The position numbers and the translations under genes were made by a program. 64,000 nucleotides of DNA from Polytrichum commune. Its lineage: Eukaryota > Streptophyta > Polytrichopsida > Polytrichales > Polytrichaceae. The notes beneath the pieces are model-generated. The model searched no databases, had not been told where the DNA came from, and saw only the letters and a program-made list of their open reading frames with translations. Positions 24,875 through 37,000 of the stretch are shown here, in pieces (the stretch's first letter is position 1; the number at the start of each line of letters is the position of its first letter). The stretch is from assembly GCA_950295325.1 (NCBI GenBank), contig OX485806.1:15064001-15128000 (forward strand), given 5' to 3'.

Positions 24875-25611
24875 GTGGTGGAAATTTCTTCGTTCAAGTC
24901 ATATGCAGAGGGTTTTACAAAAAGATGTGTGGAATTTTAACTCACAAGTTTGTGATACTTTATGGATTCAAGAATATAGAATGACCTACACATCTTTTTG
25001 AATCTAGTTGAATTTTTGAGGTCCTACGTAGAACACGAACCTACCAATGATAGAGCAACTATTGAGGTTGATCGTGCTACTTGGGGAGGTCACTCCCTCT
25101 TATATTGATGCATACACGTACACTCACGACTTATTTATCGGGGGGCTATTTACCTTGCAGAAAATATTATAAGGCATGGTATTTTTTAAAAATAAAGGTA
25201 AATGCCTGTATTTTAATACACCTATCAATATTTATATTTTTTGGGGGGAATCATTTAGAAATTTTTTTTTTTACTTATACAGCCAAAGAAAATTGGAAAA
25301 AAGATTGCAATTTAAACAACGCGTTGAAATTTTCCCTCCCGGCACGTAGGTAGAGAACATTAACTCCACATTGGATATGTTGGTTTAGTAACATTCAAGC
25401 CAACCAGCCTGCGCAATCATCAATCCAAGCTTTTTCAACAAAAAATTACCTCTTTTCATCCACTAGCACAAACCCTACCCTAGACCCGCTACCCCTAGTA
25501 ATTGTTTCCACGTTATTTTACATGTACTGACTAGATAAAAGAGGCCATTATATGTGATGGTATTTTACATGTAAATATGTTTTATTATTTTGAAACCCCT
25601 ATATTATATGC

Positions 25612-26500
25612 ACATTTTTGCAAAATTTATCTACAATGAATATACTAGACCCTATTTTTTTATTGCATGTTGTTTCTACGATTTTCTCCCCGAATTGTGC
25701 TATAGCTATAGTCTTGTATAAGTTAGCATTTGGATATTCCAATAAACACGTTGCCAACATTTATTGTGTTGGACAATGTATGGTTTGGAAATATGCTTTA
25801 ATTGTTACAGAGGTTTTGGCTAATCCAAAAAATATATATTCTTATTTCATTAATGTTTCTCAAGGTGAAAGATTGGCATCAATTATAGAAGATTTTAAGA
25901 ATTCAACTAGGTTAGAAAATATGTCTGGGGCCATTCATGGCACCCACATCAGATTAGTTAAAAATCCTCTTATAAATTTAAATCATGTTGATTATTGGAA
26001 CCGGCATGATTATCACTTAGTATTATTATAAGGTGTTTGTGATGCTAACCTTTTGTTTTGGGATGTCTGTGTCAGGGCACCTGAAGGAACTTACGATGCT
26101 ATTCACTTTCATGATTCAATTTTGTACAAGGATTTTTTGGAGACATCTCTATAACAAGAACCAACTATTCAACTAGGCTCTCAGCTAGTTCGATCTTACA
26201 TTGGGGGTGATTTTGCCTATCCTTTGATGATCTATATTATGAAGGCATTTTTTTTTTATCAGGGCAATGGTGATATTTATAAAGATGCTTTTGAGAATGC
26301 ATTTAGAAATGATAGGGGTAAACTTGAAAATATTTTTGCTCATCTCAAGAATAGTTGTAAATTTCCTAAGTGACTTAATTTCATTGTCCCATATGCAACC
26401 CAAATTATTGTTGTGTGTTGTATTCTACGAAAAAATTATAGGATTTATAATGAATGACTCGCAAGTGGAAAATTGGTGGATGCCCATCCAAACTTTAATG
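25612..26500 (+). pseudogene. Decayed PIF/Harbinger transposase (DDE_Tnp_4 type)
   Basis: A 137-codon frame (25618-26031), continued past a stop to about 26460, reads as a Harbinger nuclease. Blocks in order are ALAIVLYKLAFGYSNKHVAN-like sequence, NMSGAIHGTHIRL, DYWNRHDYHLVLLQGVCDAN, then VRAPEGTYDAIHF, GGDFAYPL and KDAFENAFRNDRGKLENIFA. In active members the first block is GAIDGTHI, so the first catalytic Asp is replaced by His here. The second Asp is kept in GDFAYPL. Stop codons follow VLL at 26029, after the ETSL block near 26152 and after FPK near 26372. The companion Myb-like ORF and TIRs were not found. It could have mobilised the TTA/TAA-flanked MITEs of this window, but their ends cannot be compared because its own are not visible. 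Confidence 0.8.
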
Positions 26501-27554
26501 ATTTGAGGGTTCCACAAATACTAACTATTGAGAGAGCATTTAGCTGTAATTGCCATTTAATATGTTATTTTAAAGAAATGATTAGATTTCATTTTAGATG
26601 ACTGAATATATTTTGTGATTCATTTTATTATATTATTATTATTTTGAAATTCACATACTTTATGTAATACATATGTGCATATGTCAACTTTATATACTTT
26701 TTTATCTCATTCTTTGCCTTGTGCACCTAGCTCATGTAGCCGTAGCTACCGTGTTTGATTCTCATAATGCATTTGGACAGCTAATACTAAGTATTTTTTT
26801 GTTATTAACATTTTGGTTTCCTCTAAAGATTTATAAAAATCTAGAAATATACTCAAAGAATTTGCAATAGGTTTACTAGAGGTGTCGTTACACTTGGAAT
26901 TCAATTTACCCTCCATATTGGATAATTTGTAAGCTCTCCTCCATGAAAATTCTATAGTTACCACAGAAGGTGTAGTATTAATAACCTTTACTTCGCGATT
27001 TGTTGGCGTCATAAGCACTCAACTTGTAAGGATCTCCTGGGTTGAATTCAATGTCTCATATGGATCCAAATCAATATTTATGCTTGTGTAAGGCACTTCA
27101 TCTCGATCTTGTGATCATGGTAGACTAGAGCATTTCAGTGTAATCGCCCACATTTGAACGCATTCCTCATGCCAAACCCAAGTTAAAGGTGTCCCACTTG
27201 AAGTTTTGACAACCTCTACATGCTCTCTTTGTATTTTCTTTCTAAATTATCAATTTTAATTTTGTGTGATGATTTTGTTAATTGAGTCATTGCTTCTTCA
27301 TTAAACGAAGCGGTTAGTTTATCCCAATGATAATCTTTCGCATTGCCTTATCTTAATAAAAATATTGGTTTAAGGAAGGAGACAATAAAATCATAATCCA
27401 CGAATCTAACCAATAGGTGGCAGGTCCCTTAGAACTTGACTCGGTTGCGTGGTGCAATATATTTATAATAAGTCACAAGTTTACTTTGTGCATGATTATG
27501 GTACACTGCTTTGCAACTACTAAGGTAGATGAATCTTAAGTGGCTCGTTTTCAT
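26501..27554. other. AT-rich intergenic DNA, no gene seen
   Basis: Frames at 26673-26870 and 26746-27018 lie on opposite strands over the same DNA and carry no motif. Confidence 0.4.
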
Positions 27555-27905
27555 AATCGGACCCCTAGATTAGATGGGTATGAGGTTCGGTGAGGATCAC
27601 AAAGCAAACATCACAAAGACACATGCTCAGTACAAATTGGACTATGTCTTCAAATATTAATAACTATTCTACACTCAATAACACTTGCAATTGGGAGGAC
27701 ACATGTATCCAGTTAAGAAATCAACGAACATGCACTTCCAATGATTACAACTACATCAGGGGAGGTCCAATTTCCAATCCGATTTTTGCAAACATTTCAT
27801 CGTAGATTTGCTAATGCAGCACAAATCTATTGTGTAAATATAGTTGGTAGAAGTTGGAGAACATGAAAAACAAACCAAACAACACCTGCACACCTTAACG
27901 TTTAT
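27555..27905. repeat. Dispersed repeat family member (see 16316-16700)
   Basis: Shares GAGGTTCGGTGAGGATCA, AAAGACACATG, ATTGGACTATGTCTTCAAA, CGTAGATTTGCTAATGCA and an AACACCTGCACACCTTAA end with 48536-49046 and 16316-16700. Confidence 0.65.
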
Positions 27906-28004
27906 AATTTGAAGGTGGAGGGGCCTTCAGGATGGTTGCAATAAGTTAAGTCAAACCAAGTTGCCAGTATTAACAAAATAATCAGCTGAACCATTTGACC
28001 TAGA

Positions 28005-28260
28005 TCACTATATTTGTTAATTTGAGACTTTCTCTTGTCTCAAATTAATATATGGACCACAACAACATGGTCTAATGTTTGGGTCGTCCTACCTAAACCA
28101 TCTTGACATGAGTTCTTAATTGGGTCCTTGATATGAACACGTGCTTCAAAGTATTTGCATCTTACAACATTCTCCAATATCTGTGTGTTTTTATCCATGT
28201 TCTTATATTTGTAACTGTCTCAAAATGCCAAAAAAGTCCCAAATTAACGAATATAGTGAT
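28005..28260. mobile_element. 256-bp MITE, copy 2 (see 3171-3427)
   Basis: The ends ATCACTATATTTGTTAATTT and the complement of ATCACTATATTCGTTAATTT are well matched. It is inverted relative to copy 1 and keeps the same subterminal hairpin, AATTTGAGAC...GTCTCAAATT. Confidence 0.75.
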
Positions 28261-28564
28261 TCATATGATAAGGTTCCGAATGATATGAATGGAACTTTAG
28301 AATATTAATACACCTCTAAAACATCTTTTATCTTAGTTATTCTCACGATCAATGAGCCTTACATTGAGTGTGAAATTAATTAAGATTGAAATTGTTTAAC
28401 TCCAATTAATTATATTCAAATCATAAGGAGGAAGAGAGGTTACTAAATTGGGATCGAACATATTAATGAGGCATGGTAGTTCTCAAGCGAATATAAATGT
28501 ACATAATGTGATACCGTGAGACTTCCTAAGTAATTTTGCAAAGGAACAACCCACGGCGTTCATC

Positions 28565-28985
28565 AATTTAATCAAGCGTATAATATGGCTTAGGCTACGG
28601 GTTAGTCTAATAACGTATGATTTAACATAAATATGATAGCATTAGGCTAATAACACAACAATTAGGGTGCTAATTACACACTTAAAATAAAAATGAAACA
28701 TTTAAGCATTTAATCAAACACATGGTATGGCTTAGGCTATGGGTTAGTCTAATAAGGCAACAATTAGTATAAGTATGTTAGCAATAGGGAAATAACACAA
28801 TAATTCAGGTGTTAATCATGCACTTAAGATTAAAACAATGAAACATTTAAGTCGTTAATCAAGAGTTTGGCGTGCATTAGGTAATGAGTTAGTCTCATAA
28901 CACACTAATTAACACAAATATGGTAACATTGGGCTAATAACACAACAATTAAGGTGTTAATCAAGAATTTGGTGCACCTCCTAAA
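28565..28985. repeat. Three-unit tandem repeat, about 145-bp period
   Basis: Each unit contains TATGGCTTAGGCTAYGGGTT-like sequence, AGTCTAATAA, GGCTAATAACACAACAATTA and GAAACATTTAAG. Units are diverged. The array directly precedes the element at 29020-29358. Confidence 0.75.
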
Positions 28986-29019
28986 CCGCACTCATCAGCT
29001 AATCCATTGAACATGGTTG

Positions 29020-29358
29020 ATAGATTTATAGGAGCATTTTGACGCCGGAATAGATTCAGTGGCCCCAATTTATTCTAGCGGGACCCAATTTCAATTCACT
29101 GAACCACAACTCTATAGAGGTCATCCCCCATGGTAAGTGTCGTAAAACTTAATTGTCGAGAACACGGGGCATTGACCATGGTAAGCTTCATGAAACTTAA
29201 CCCTCAAGATCATCGGGCACTAGAATCAGGCCTCATCACTTTACATGTGACAAGGTTGGGCCCGAAAGAAGTTCATAAAGTGGGGCCGGATTGAGGGCTT
29301 AAAGGACATGAATCGGGCTAGTGCTCGGGCCGGCCCCAAGCCGTGTATACAGCCGCCC
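29020..29358. mobile_element. Right part of a GGGC...TATAC TIR element (partner 12758-14149)
   Basis: It matches 13826-14149 closely in order: GAGCATTTTGACGCCGGAAT, GACCATGGTAAG, CATCGGGC, CTTTACATGTGACAAGGTTG and CGGGCCGGCCCCAAGCCGTG, ending GTATACAGCCGCCC before TAA. The left terminus was not located. Confidence 0.65.
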
Positions 29359-29704
29359 TAAGATATAATAAGGTAAAATAAACCATATTGAGGCATATCC
29401 TTATATTTCTATTTCTATTTTTGAAAAGTCTTATTATATCCTAAGACCCATGCATAATGAATTTCCTTAATATGAACTTTTATTATCCATTGCTTGTGGA
29501 AAATACGGAGGTCAACTATGTCAAATAAGATACCAATGAATTCAACTTATTGAGTTCTTTACAACGAGACCATATTCATTCGGAGGACAAGACTTTAGCA
29601 AGAAAAATAAGCATAACAAATTAAGATACAAATCTTATAATAAAAAGCATGTCACCGCCCTAGGGTCACAGTAGCATTACAATATTGACTAGATACACTA
29701 CCCA

Positions 29705-29876
29705 CTACACTTATCATTGTAGTTGGTGTCATACAATAATTTATGTCTTTATGGTAAATTTTCTAGTGACACTTCTTGTGTTACATTTCTTGTTAGTGAC
29801 ACTACATGGACGGTTTACAATTAGAATTGAGCAAGGCAAATAGAATTGGTGACAATAAATACAATGTTTAGTGTAG
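29705..29876. mobile_element. 172-bp MITE with CTACAC...GTGTCA ends
   Basis: The left end is CTACACTTATCATTGTAGTT and the right end is the complement of CTACACTAAACATTGTATTT. Related elements are at 30965-31334 and 54918-55460. Confidence 0.7.
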
Positions 29877-29935
29877 TACTATGTGGAATGGCACACAAGA
29901 GTAAAATTTGATCTCCATTGATGTATGTATATTAA

Positions 29936-30535
29936 GGGGTTGTTTACATCATGGGCCATGAAGTTGTCCCTTGCTCCTTTAAAATATGTGGTTGGCTGTT
30001 GAACTCGTCTCGGGACTGCTTTGGTTTACATCAAGAAAAAAAAATGTAAGAATTGACCATGGAACTTGACGTCCCCAAAGGCCTATTTTCAGGCCTACAA
30101 TATCCACTGTCATGGTGCAGCTGATAGTGTAGTGGGAGAGGCAAAAGAGGTTCTCTTGCCGCAACTGTAGGGGACCATGGCAAAGAAATGCCGCTTTAAT
30201 ACTTTTTAATCATTTTTTTCTTTTTGTTTTTTGCCAAGCTCTTTTCATACTTACGAGGAAAGAAGGGAAGAAGAAGGGTAGAAGGTCAAACATGCAAAAA
30301 AATCCCAAAATTGTCCTTTTTGGACATATACTAGGAAAATCAGCACATCCACTTTTTGGTGCATAGTCACTTCTCTTTGTCCACGTTCGGTTTCCACCTA
30401 GTCAGGGGCCCAAAGGCTTTAAGAATGCACTTTTTACAAATCCAATCATGGGAGTGTTACCATGAAATGTGACCATGAAGTGAAAAATGTCCTGTGACAT
30501 GGGACAACTTCATGGTCCATGATGTAAGCAACCCC
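29936..30535. mobile_element. 600-bp MITE with GGGGTTGTTTACATC ends, TAA duplication
   Basis: The left end GGGGTTGTTTACATCATGGG and the right end, the complement of GGGGTTGCTTACATCATGGA, continue as an inverted repeat of about 40 bp including CCATGAAGTTGTCCC. TAA flanks both sides (29933-29935 and 30536-30538). The second copy is at 40436-40997. Confidence 0.85.
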
Positions 30536-30964
30536 TAAATGATTCTCAAGTTCAGCATATGAAGAGCAATTTGCATTTCACTTCAAAATCCAATACTGAG
30601 GTATAATAAGTACCCAATCTTCAGATACAAGATAGGAATGATTTTTGATTTTTTTATATAAAACTTAATCACCATATGACCCCCAAAAAGGCAAGATTAC
30701 TATATATAAACAAATGTGATTCCATGAAGGTTTGTTTTCCCTTCAGCCTTCACTGTGAAATGCTTCAAGTGGAAAGTATAATTGTATACTGTTATGACAT
30801 GTTATATATATATAGAGATAAACTTCTTTTATAATCAAAATTTTGCATTTGACAGTCAATGAAGGAGCAGTATATTGAAGCTTTCAAAACATAAAACGCA
30901 GAGTATGACCTACATTAATTACTTCCCTCCTTAAATTGGAGGTTGAGTCAGCTCATAAGAGAAA

Positions 30965-31334
30965 CTAAACTAAATATCGTTCGTATTTAGTGTCATATGG
31001 TATTTTATGTCACTGTGGTAATTTTTTGAGTGACACTTCTTATGGAAGAGTTACAAATAACACTGTCATTCCAATTTACGTTGATCCATTTTACAACTTA
31101 ACATTTTTGCAATGACTTACTATCATGGATGATTGGAATTTCGATGAAAAATCACTTTGTGGGTTACAATGATTGTAACCTTGTAAATTTGTAATGCCCA
31201 ATTTTTTCTACAAGGAATGACAAACTATGTTGTGTTTACATTTAGTGTTGATGATCACACGACATGGGCGGTTTCCAATTGGTATTGAGCAAGAAAAATA
31301 GAGTGGGTGACATTAAACACAATCTTTAGTGTAC
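30965..31334. mobile_element. 370-bp MITE, CTACAC...GTGTCA family
   Basis: The left end CTAAACTAAATATCGTTCGT is followed by ATTTAGTGTCA. The right end is the complement of GTACACTAAAGATTGTGTTT. Inside, GTATTGAGCAAGAAAAATAG matches ATTGAGCAAGGCAAATAG of 29705-29876. Confidence 0.6.
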
Positions 31335-33145
31335 TTTATTTTTTACTCTCACAACATGGCATTGGTCATACTCGAAACATAAAATACGCTCAAAATTGGT
31401 GTTCATTGATTTGAGTTTCATCGTAATTTGAGAGAAAATGTTATGACTTGTCAAGACCCAAGAGGGGCTCAATAGTACTCATTCATCCTACATGCCACGA
31501 GGGCTTAAAGGTGAAGAAAACGGGGACAAAGCAATGTACTATCTTTGGTGCAACTTTGAGTGGGGATGGGAAGCGAGTTCCAATGGGCAAGCAACATGTG
31601 TTTAATGATGAGCAATTCTTCTTGTTTTATTTATTTATTTATGCTTATTCTTCTTTCAAAATCCTTATATTCTCTCAATCCCAAGAACTTGGTCTTGTTG
31701 CGAAGATCCCAAGAAGAGGAATCCATAGGTATCTTGTTTGATATAACGAGTGTTTCACCTCCACATTTTCCGTGGGCGATTGATAGTAAGAGATGAATAA
31801 GAAATTTATCATGCATGGGTTTTAAATATAAAAAAGTGATTTTTTACATTTGATACTCTTATTATAATATTTTCATGCTCTATTACGGTATGCACTTGAG
31901 TATAATTTTTAGAACCTCATTTTGCCAATGACCCTTGCTTATTATACACGCATTATACATGTGTAGTTGCTCAGAGCGAGCACTTGATAAAGTCAAGAAT
32001 TGTAGTGGATTTCTACATAACGTCCAATCAGTTCCTAGGAGGAAAGATTTTTATTAAAAAAGATAAATAGAGTTAACATAGGGTCCCTTATTGATGACAA
32101 ATGGCCATATATAAAGCACAAGGATGTCCTTAATATCATCTACCATTATGTGACATTAGAAATAAGAAGAAAATAGCCTATAAAGAACGGGTAAGTGAAA
32201 TCCCTAAATCCCAAAGATGTCACCAAACGACTTTGTGAAATTTCAGCGTTGAAATGCATCTTGGAGTCTTTACGGATGTGCAATCAACAACTGTGAATAC
32301 GACAATATGATGAAAGTGCACTTTTTTGCATGCATTCAATGAGTTATTGAAGAGACTACACCTTGTGCATGTTGGCGTACTTGTTTTTGGGTGGCCACTT
32401 GAACAATATGCATGACCCCCGTGCACGCACGCACCAGGGGGGGTGACTTAGATATGTAGCTGGAATGGTGTGACCACAGATATGGTGTAACTTTTTATTT
32501 ATTTGTAACTAAAATTTTGAAATTCTTAGAGGTAAAATGTGATGGATAAAATATATCATTTGGATTATAAGTAATATAAGGTCCTACATAACATATTAAG
32601 TTTAGTTTTTGTAGATATAAAATATCATGTGGGATACATGGTCCGGGTGACGATTAAAATAAGATATGTATATTGGCAATTAAGGCATGGATGAAAGTTG
32701 GCTTTTAACATGGGTTATGCTGGTAATGTTGGTTACTAAGGATTCACACCCCCCCCCCTCCCCACTCTCATGTGGCATAACCTCAAACCATAAATACTTG
32801 AATTTGAGGTTAAGATGTTGATATTGTGTTTCATGTGGGCTTATTTGAATTGATAAAATGCTAGGTTGCAACGCGTATAAACACAAGACAAGTACATGTG
32901 ACATTTTATTGGAAATTGTCTTACCGAGTTTCATCCCCAAACATTTGCAATATATATATATATCAATATATATATCAATATATCATTTGAAATCAACAAC
33001 CATGCATGTTCTAGTGGGATAAGGTTGCAAGATGTCTGACCTTTAGTGTGAGATATGCTTGTTGTTTGCTTAGGGTGGTGTAGGAAAGTTTGGGAAAGGT
33101 TCTCATTTGTTAATTATACATGTTTGAGAATTTGGGTGACCGCAA
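31335..33145. other. Intergenic DNA, no gene recognised
   Basis: Open frames at 31448-31796 overlap in two frames and show no motif. A run of about 10 C lies near 32750. Confidence 0.4.
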
Positions 33146-33465
33146 CTACACTAAATATGATATTTAGTGTTTGATACACTAAATACAAACGCATACACTA
33201 AATATCACTAACCCTATGAAAGTAAGTAACATCAAATGTAAACTCAAACACTAAATATCAACTATGGTAATATGTGGAAGTTACATGCACGAATTTAATG
33301 TTAGTAACGGTATGAAAAAAAACATTAACAATGACAAAAGGAGAAAGGAGGTGGCGGTAGGGAAGGTGGCGGCGCATTTATGTCTAACACTTATTATCAA
33401 AGAATTGAAAATTAGTGTTAAGCATGATAGGGTGGTAACAACACTAAATATCATATTTAGTGTAC
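33146..33465. mobile_element. 320-bp MITE with CTACACTAAATATGATATTT ends
   Basis: The left end CTACACTAAATATGATATTT and the complementary right end GATATTTAGTGT-type sequence are each internally palindromic. Alignment with 22880-23202 is good in inverse orientation. The interior frame is not a gene. Confidence 0.8.
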
Positions 33466-33888
33466 TAGATTAAACAATATTATGCTACTTATGATTTTTC
33501 ATTCATATATATATATATATAAAAATTACGTTATGTGTACAGTTGTTGGATTTGGTGATGCATGTTTTGGTACAACCAATAAATTTTGCCAAAATTTGAC
33601 TTTTCAAATAAACATACTATGTTATGCATTCATGTCTCCTAGACCGTATTAGTAACATTAGAGGTGTATTCAAATAAGGATCCCGTACATAATACCCTTA
33701 AATAACTACTCTCTTACGCACGTGTATAGTGGTCACAAAATACACGAAAGTACCCATTCCAAGTAAAGTGTTGTTCCCATGAGATATGTTCAAAGACTTC
33801 AACTGTATGGATGTTAATAATGGCAAGTGTGGAATATTTGTGTATTTTGGAACAAAATTCAGTTTGTCAAATTCACTTCTCTTGTGAA

Positions 33889-34396
33889 GGGCCACTTCAC
33901 ACACGAGACTGAGAGCCCGTGACCATTACACTTCAAGCACTCTCATTGGTGGGAAAGGCGGAGCCAGTCCAAGTTTGCTACTTCACACTACGCTTGAGGG
34001 ACCAACGGAGTATGTGAATGCAACATGGACGTAAAGTCTACATGGATTCCTACATGGCATCGAATGGACCGTGTTTCATGGTCACTTGGATTATTTTCAA
34101 AACCTACCTCTTGGAGGTAGGCTTAATACAGAACCGGGAGACCATGGCACTCCGAACGCTCACAACCGTTGGTTTATTCTATTTTACCATGTGTGAGGAT
34201 CCGCGTGAATAGAAATTCATTGAAATAGCATTTGGTTGAGGGCCCGGTCACATATGGCTTCACACTACTCTTGAGGGTCCGTGACCACACTACGTGATGT
34301 TGGAGGTGTGTTGGGACGGCCTTTGGACACTCTCTTTTGGGCTCTCACAATTTCATGGTCACGGCTCTTGGCTCGTGTGTGAAGTAGAAGTAGCCC
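33889..34396. mobile_element. 508-bp MITE with GGGCCACTTCACAC ends, copy 1
   Basis: The left end GGGCCACTTCACACACGAGA is followed by GAGAGCCCGTGACCA. The right end is the degenerate complement. Internal sequence matches 55767-56264 over nearly its full length. Flanking triplets (GAA, TAA) have diverged. Confidence 0.8.
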
Positions 34397-34904
34397 TAAG
34401 TTGCCATCAGCAATTGTGTAGTGTTATAATGTACAATTGATTATGGATGAAATACATAAAAACAAAAACAAAAACACTTCTCATAGCAGGTGTAATGCTT
34501 ATAGGGGATAGACACTTTTTGAAGCTAAAGATGACATTGTTGGTAAGAAAGCACATTAATTCCTAGCACAACACTTATTATACCAATACACATAATTCCA
34601 AATGGGAACCTGTACCCATTCCCAAATTTGGTGACCTACAAAGTCTTACAAAACGATCCTCACTCATAGTACATCTATCGATACAACTAGTGCATGTAAC
34701 GGGCATGAATAAATAGTGTGGGTCCTATGAAATTTGGGAGTAGCTTGGATTTTGAGGTAGACCACTTGTTGTTAACGAACGAGTTTACCATCAACATCTC
34801 ACCACTCCCAAGTCACTCGAGTTGCACGAAGTTCACAATGTTCCGCTTGTGCCACCAAACAATGCATGTCCTATGCACTTAAAAATCATAAATCATCAAA
34901 TAGG

Positions 34905-35675
34905 TGAGGTCGAACCTCGTTAATAGGACACTCGTTTATATGGCACCCTCGATATATATTACGACACATTCTTGCATGCGGATACCCAACTTTTGAGTCC
35001 AAAGCTCCCTCTTTTATATATACGACTATGACGCTCAACAATGCGACATTTGGAGTCTCCGTTTTGTCATATTAAAGAGGTAGTGAATGCTAAAATTTCT
35101 TTCATCTATGTAATGTACATCTAAAATACATCCATCTTCGCTTGGGAACTACTTGGGAACTTTACTCATTGTTGGGAACTTAATGAGAATTAGGGTTACT
35201 AGTGTAGAATGGACATGGTTCGGGTTAGAGTGGCCTCCTGCCTAGTAGGTTGCCTTGTACCCACCCATGATGTTGCTCCACCTAAAACAAAGCTTAGTGA
35301 TGCTAAACATCATGCATCATTGTTGTCTAATTTCATATTAGACAACTCTTTTTATTTTGATGTTAATGAAATTTTAAAAGTTAGTAGGAAGTTTAGATAA
35401 GATGACAGTTGGGTAGGCAACACTGAAGATCTTAAGAATATTTGTATTTATTTGAAGTTATAGGTTATTATTTCATACCATCTATATTGCTTAAACTTGT
35501 TATATATATATATATATATAAAGCTCATACTACTTATGATCTTGTTTACCCTCAATAGTACGATGATTTTATGCCATTTGTCATATTAACGAGAAGACGA
35601 CACCTCAATAATACGACCTTTTTTGTTTGTGTTTCCCGAACGTGTCATACTAAAGAGGGAGAACAGTACTAACAA
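34905..35675 (+). mobile_element. Pogo/Tc1-mariner-like element remnant
   Basis: The left end GTCGAACCTCGTTAATAGGA and the complement of the right end, TGTTCTCCCTCTTTAGTATG, align as degenerate TIRs of the GAACCTC-TTAATATGACA kind found in pogo/Tigger elements. Internal repeats of the same phrase (GTCATATTAAAGAGG, GTCATATTAACGAG) support this. A frame at 35209-35400 with FILDNSFYFDVNEILKVSRK could be the tail of a transposase, followed by a frame break. No DDE core is visible. The superfamily call is based on recalled TIR style. Confidence 0.4.
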
Positions 35676-35989
35676 ACTAAAAAGTTTGTACCCAACTGAT
35701 TTCTTTTTCCTAGTTGGCAATGCAAAGAAGTTGATGCGATGGTTATTTATGCTCATTGATTATCTTAGTCACATATTTGATAGAATATCAACCTAAGATT
35801 AGGGTGAACCACAATAACTATGAAATATCACATGCTCCCGAATTAGTGTTACTAGCACTATTCAAAGATTTGGTGTACCCCCAAAGCCGATATTTCAAGA
35901 AAAAAGTTTGAATTGACTCCAAGTACGTTACGTTATATTGACCCACCTTAAAATGTTCATACATCTCAATATCAAGCTCAAGCACCTAA

Positions 35990-36582
35990 AGGCCACTTCA
36001 CACGCAAGACTGAAGGCCCGTGACCATTGCAATCTAAGAGCTCTCATTGGTCGAAAGGGCGGAGACCGTCTAAGTTCACTTCACACACAAAGGTGAAGGC
36101 CTAAAGGCCCAAAGAAGACTTCATGGATGAAAAGTCTACATGGAGTCCTACATGGCGGACTATGAATAAGGTTTCATGGTCTCTTGGAATTTTTGTCATG
36201 TCTACCTCCAAGAGGTGGGCTTGACGCGAATTCCGGGAGACCATGACTTTTTTAATACATTTTTTTCCAGCAAGATAGGTTTTAGGACAGATTGCAGGGC
36301 AGATTCCAGAATAGATTCTAGGATAGGCAAACACCACCAAGTAATTCTCTTGAATTGATAAAGTCTGAGACATATTATATTAAACCAAATCCTCCCCTCT
36401 TCTTTTGCCAACAAAATGTGCAATGATCCTGCAACATGGTCCATTCTCACTTCACACAATGCTTGAGGGCCCGTGACTACATAAAACGGCTTTCCCAACA
36501 CCCATGGTACGGCCTTTGGATGAGAGTCAAGGGTCCTCACCATTACAAGGTCAGAACTCTTGGCTCATGTGTGAAGTGGCCC
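35990..36582. mobile_element. 593-bp MITE with GGCCACTTCACAC ends, TAA duplication, copy 2
   Basis: The ends are AGGCCACTTCACACGCAAGA and the complement of GGGCCACTTCACACATGAGC. TAA flanks both sides (35987-35989 and 36583-36585). It is the same family as 33889-34396 and 55767-56264, with a diverged centre. Confidence 0.85.
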
Positions 36583-36613
36583 TAAGGTAGATTTTTTCTC
36601 ACTCAATTCCTAT

Positions 36614-37000
36614 TCTTATGAGGACACCGATATTTAAGTGGTATGTGCCTACGATGCTACGTGCAATGCCTCCAACAACAAATACCAAAAGATATATGTC
36701 ATTAAAAGAAATTGGACTACATGTTGGAATTATGATAACCATTCTAGGCTCAATAATTTTCGACATGCTTGAGGAAACCTAACTGATAATTCAATGAGCA
36801 CAAGAATCTTCACTTTGATCATCAATGAAATACTCATATGAGCTTTGAAAACGATGAGGCAAGTGGCTACGGCCTCGCTTTGGATATGCGAACCATCTTG
36901 TAGTAATAATCGTGTGTTTCATATATATATATATATCCATGGAGAAGTGGGCTAGTCCGAAAAAGTAACCACTTCGAGACCCATATATCTAGGCTTAATT
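36614..37000. repeat. Dispersed repeat related to 49350-49700
   Basis: It shares GATATTTAAGTGGTATGTG, CACAAGAATCTTCACTTTGA, AGTGGCTACGGCCTCG and GGAGAAGTGGGCTAGTC with the segment that feeds the exon-2 array of the third phytocyanin gene, so that segment is a transposon-type repeat and not native intron. Confidence 0.65.
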
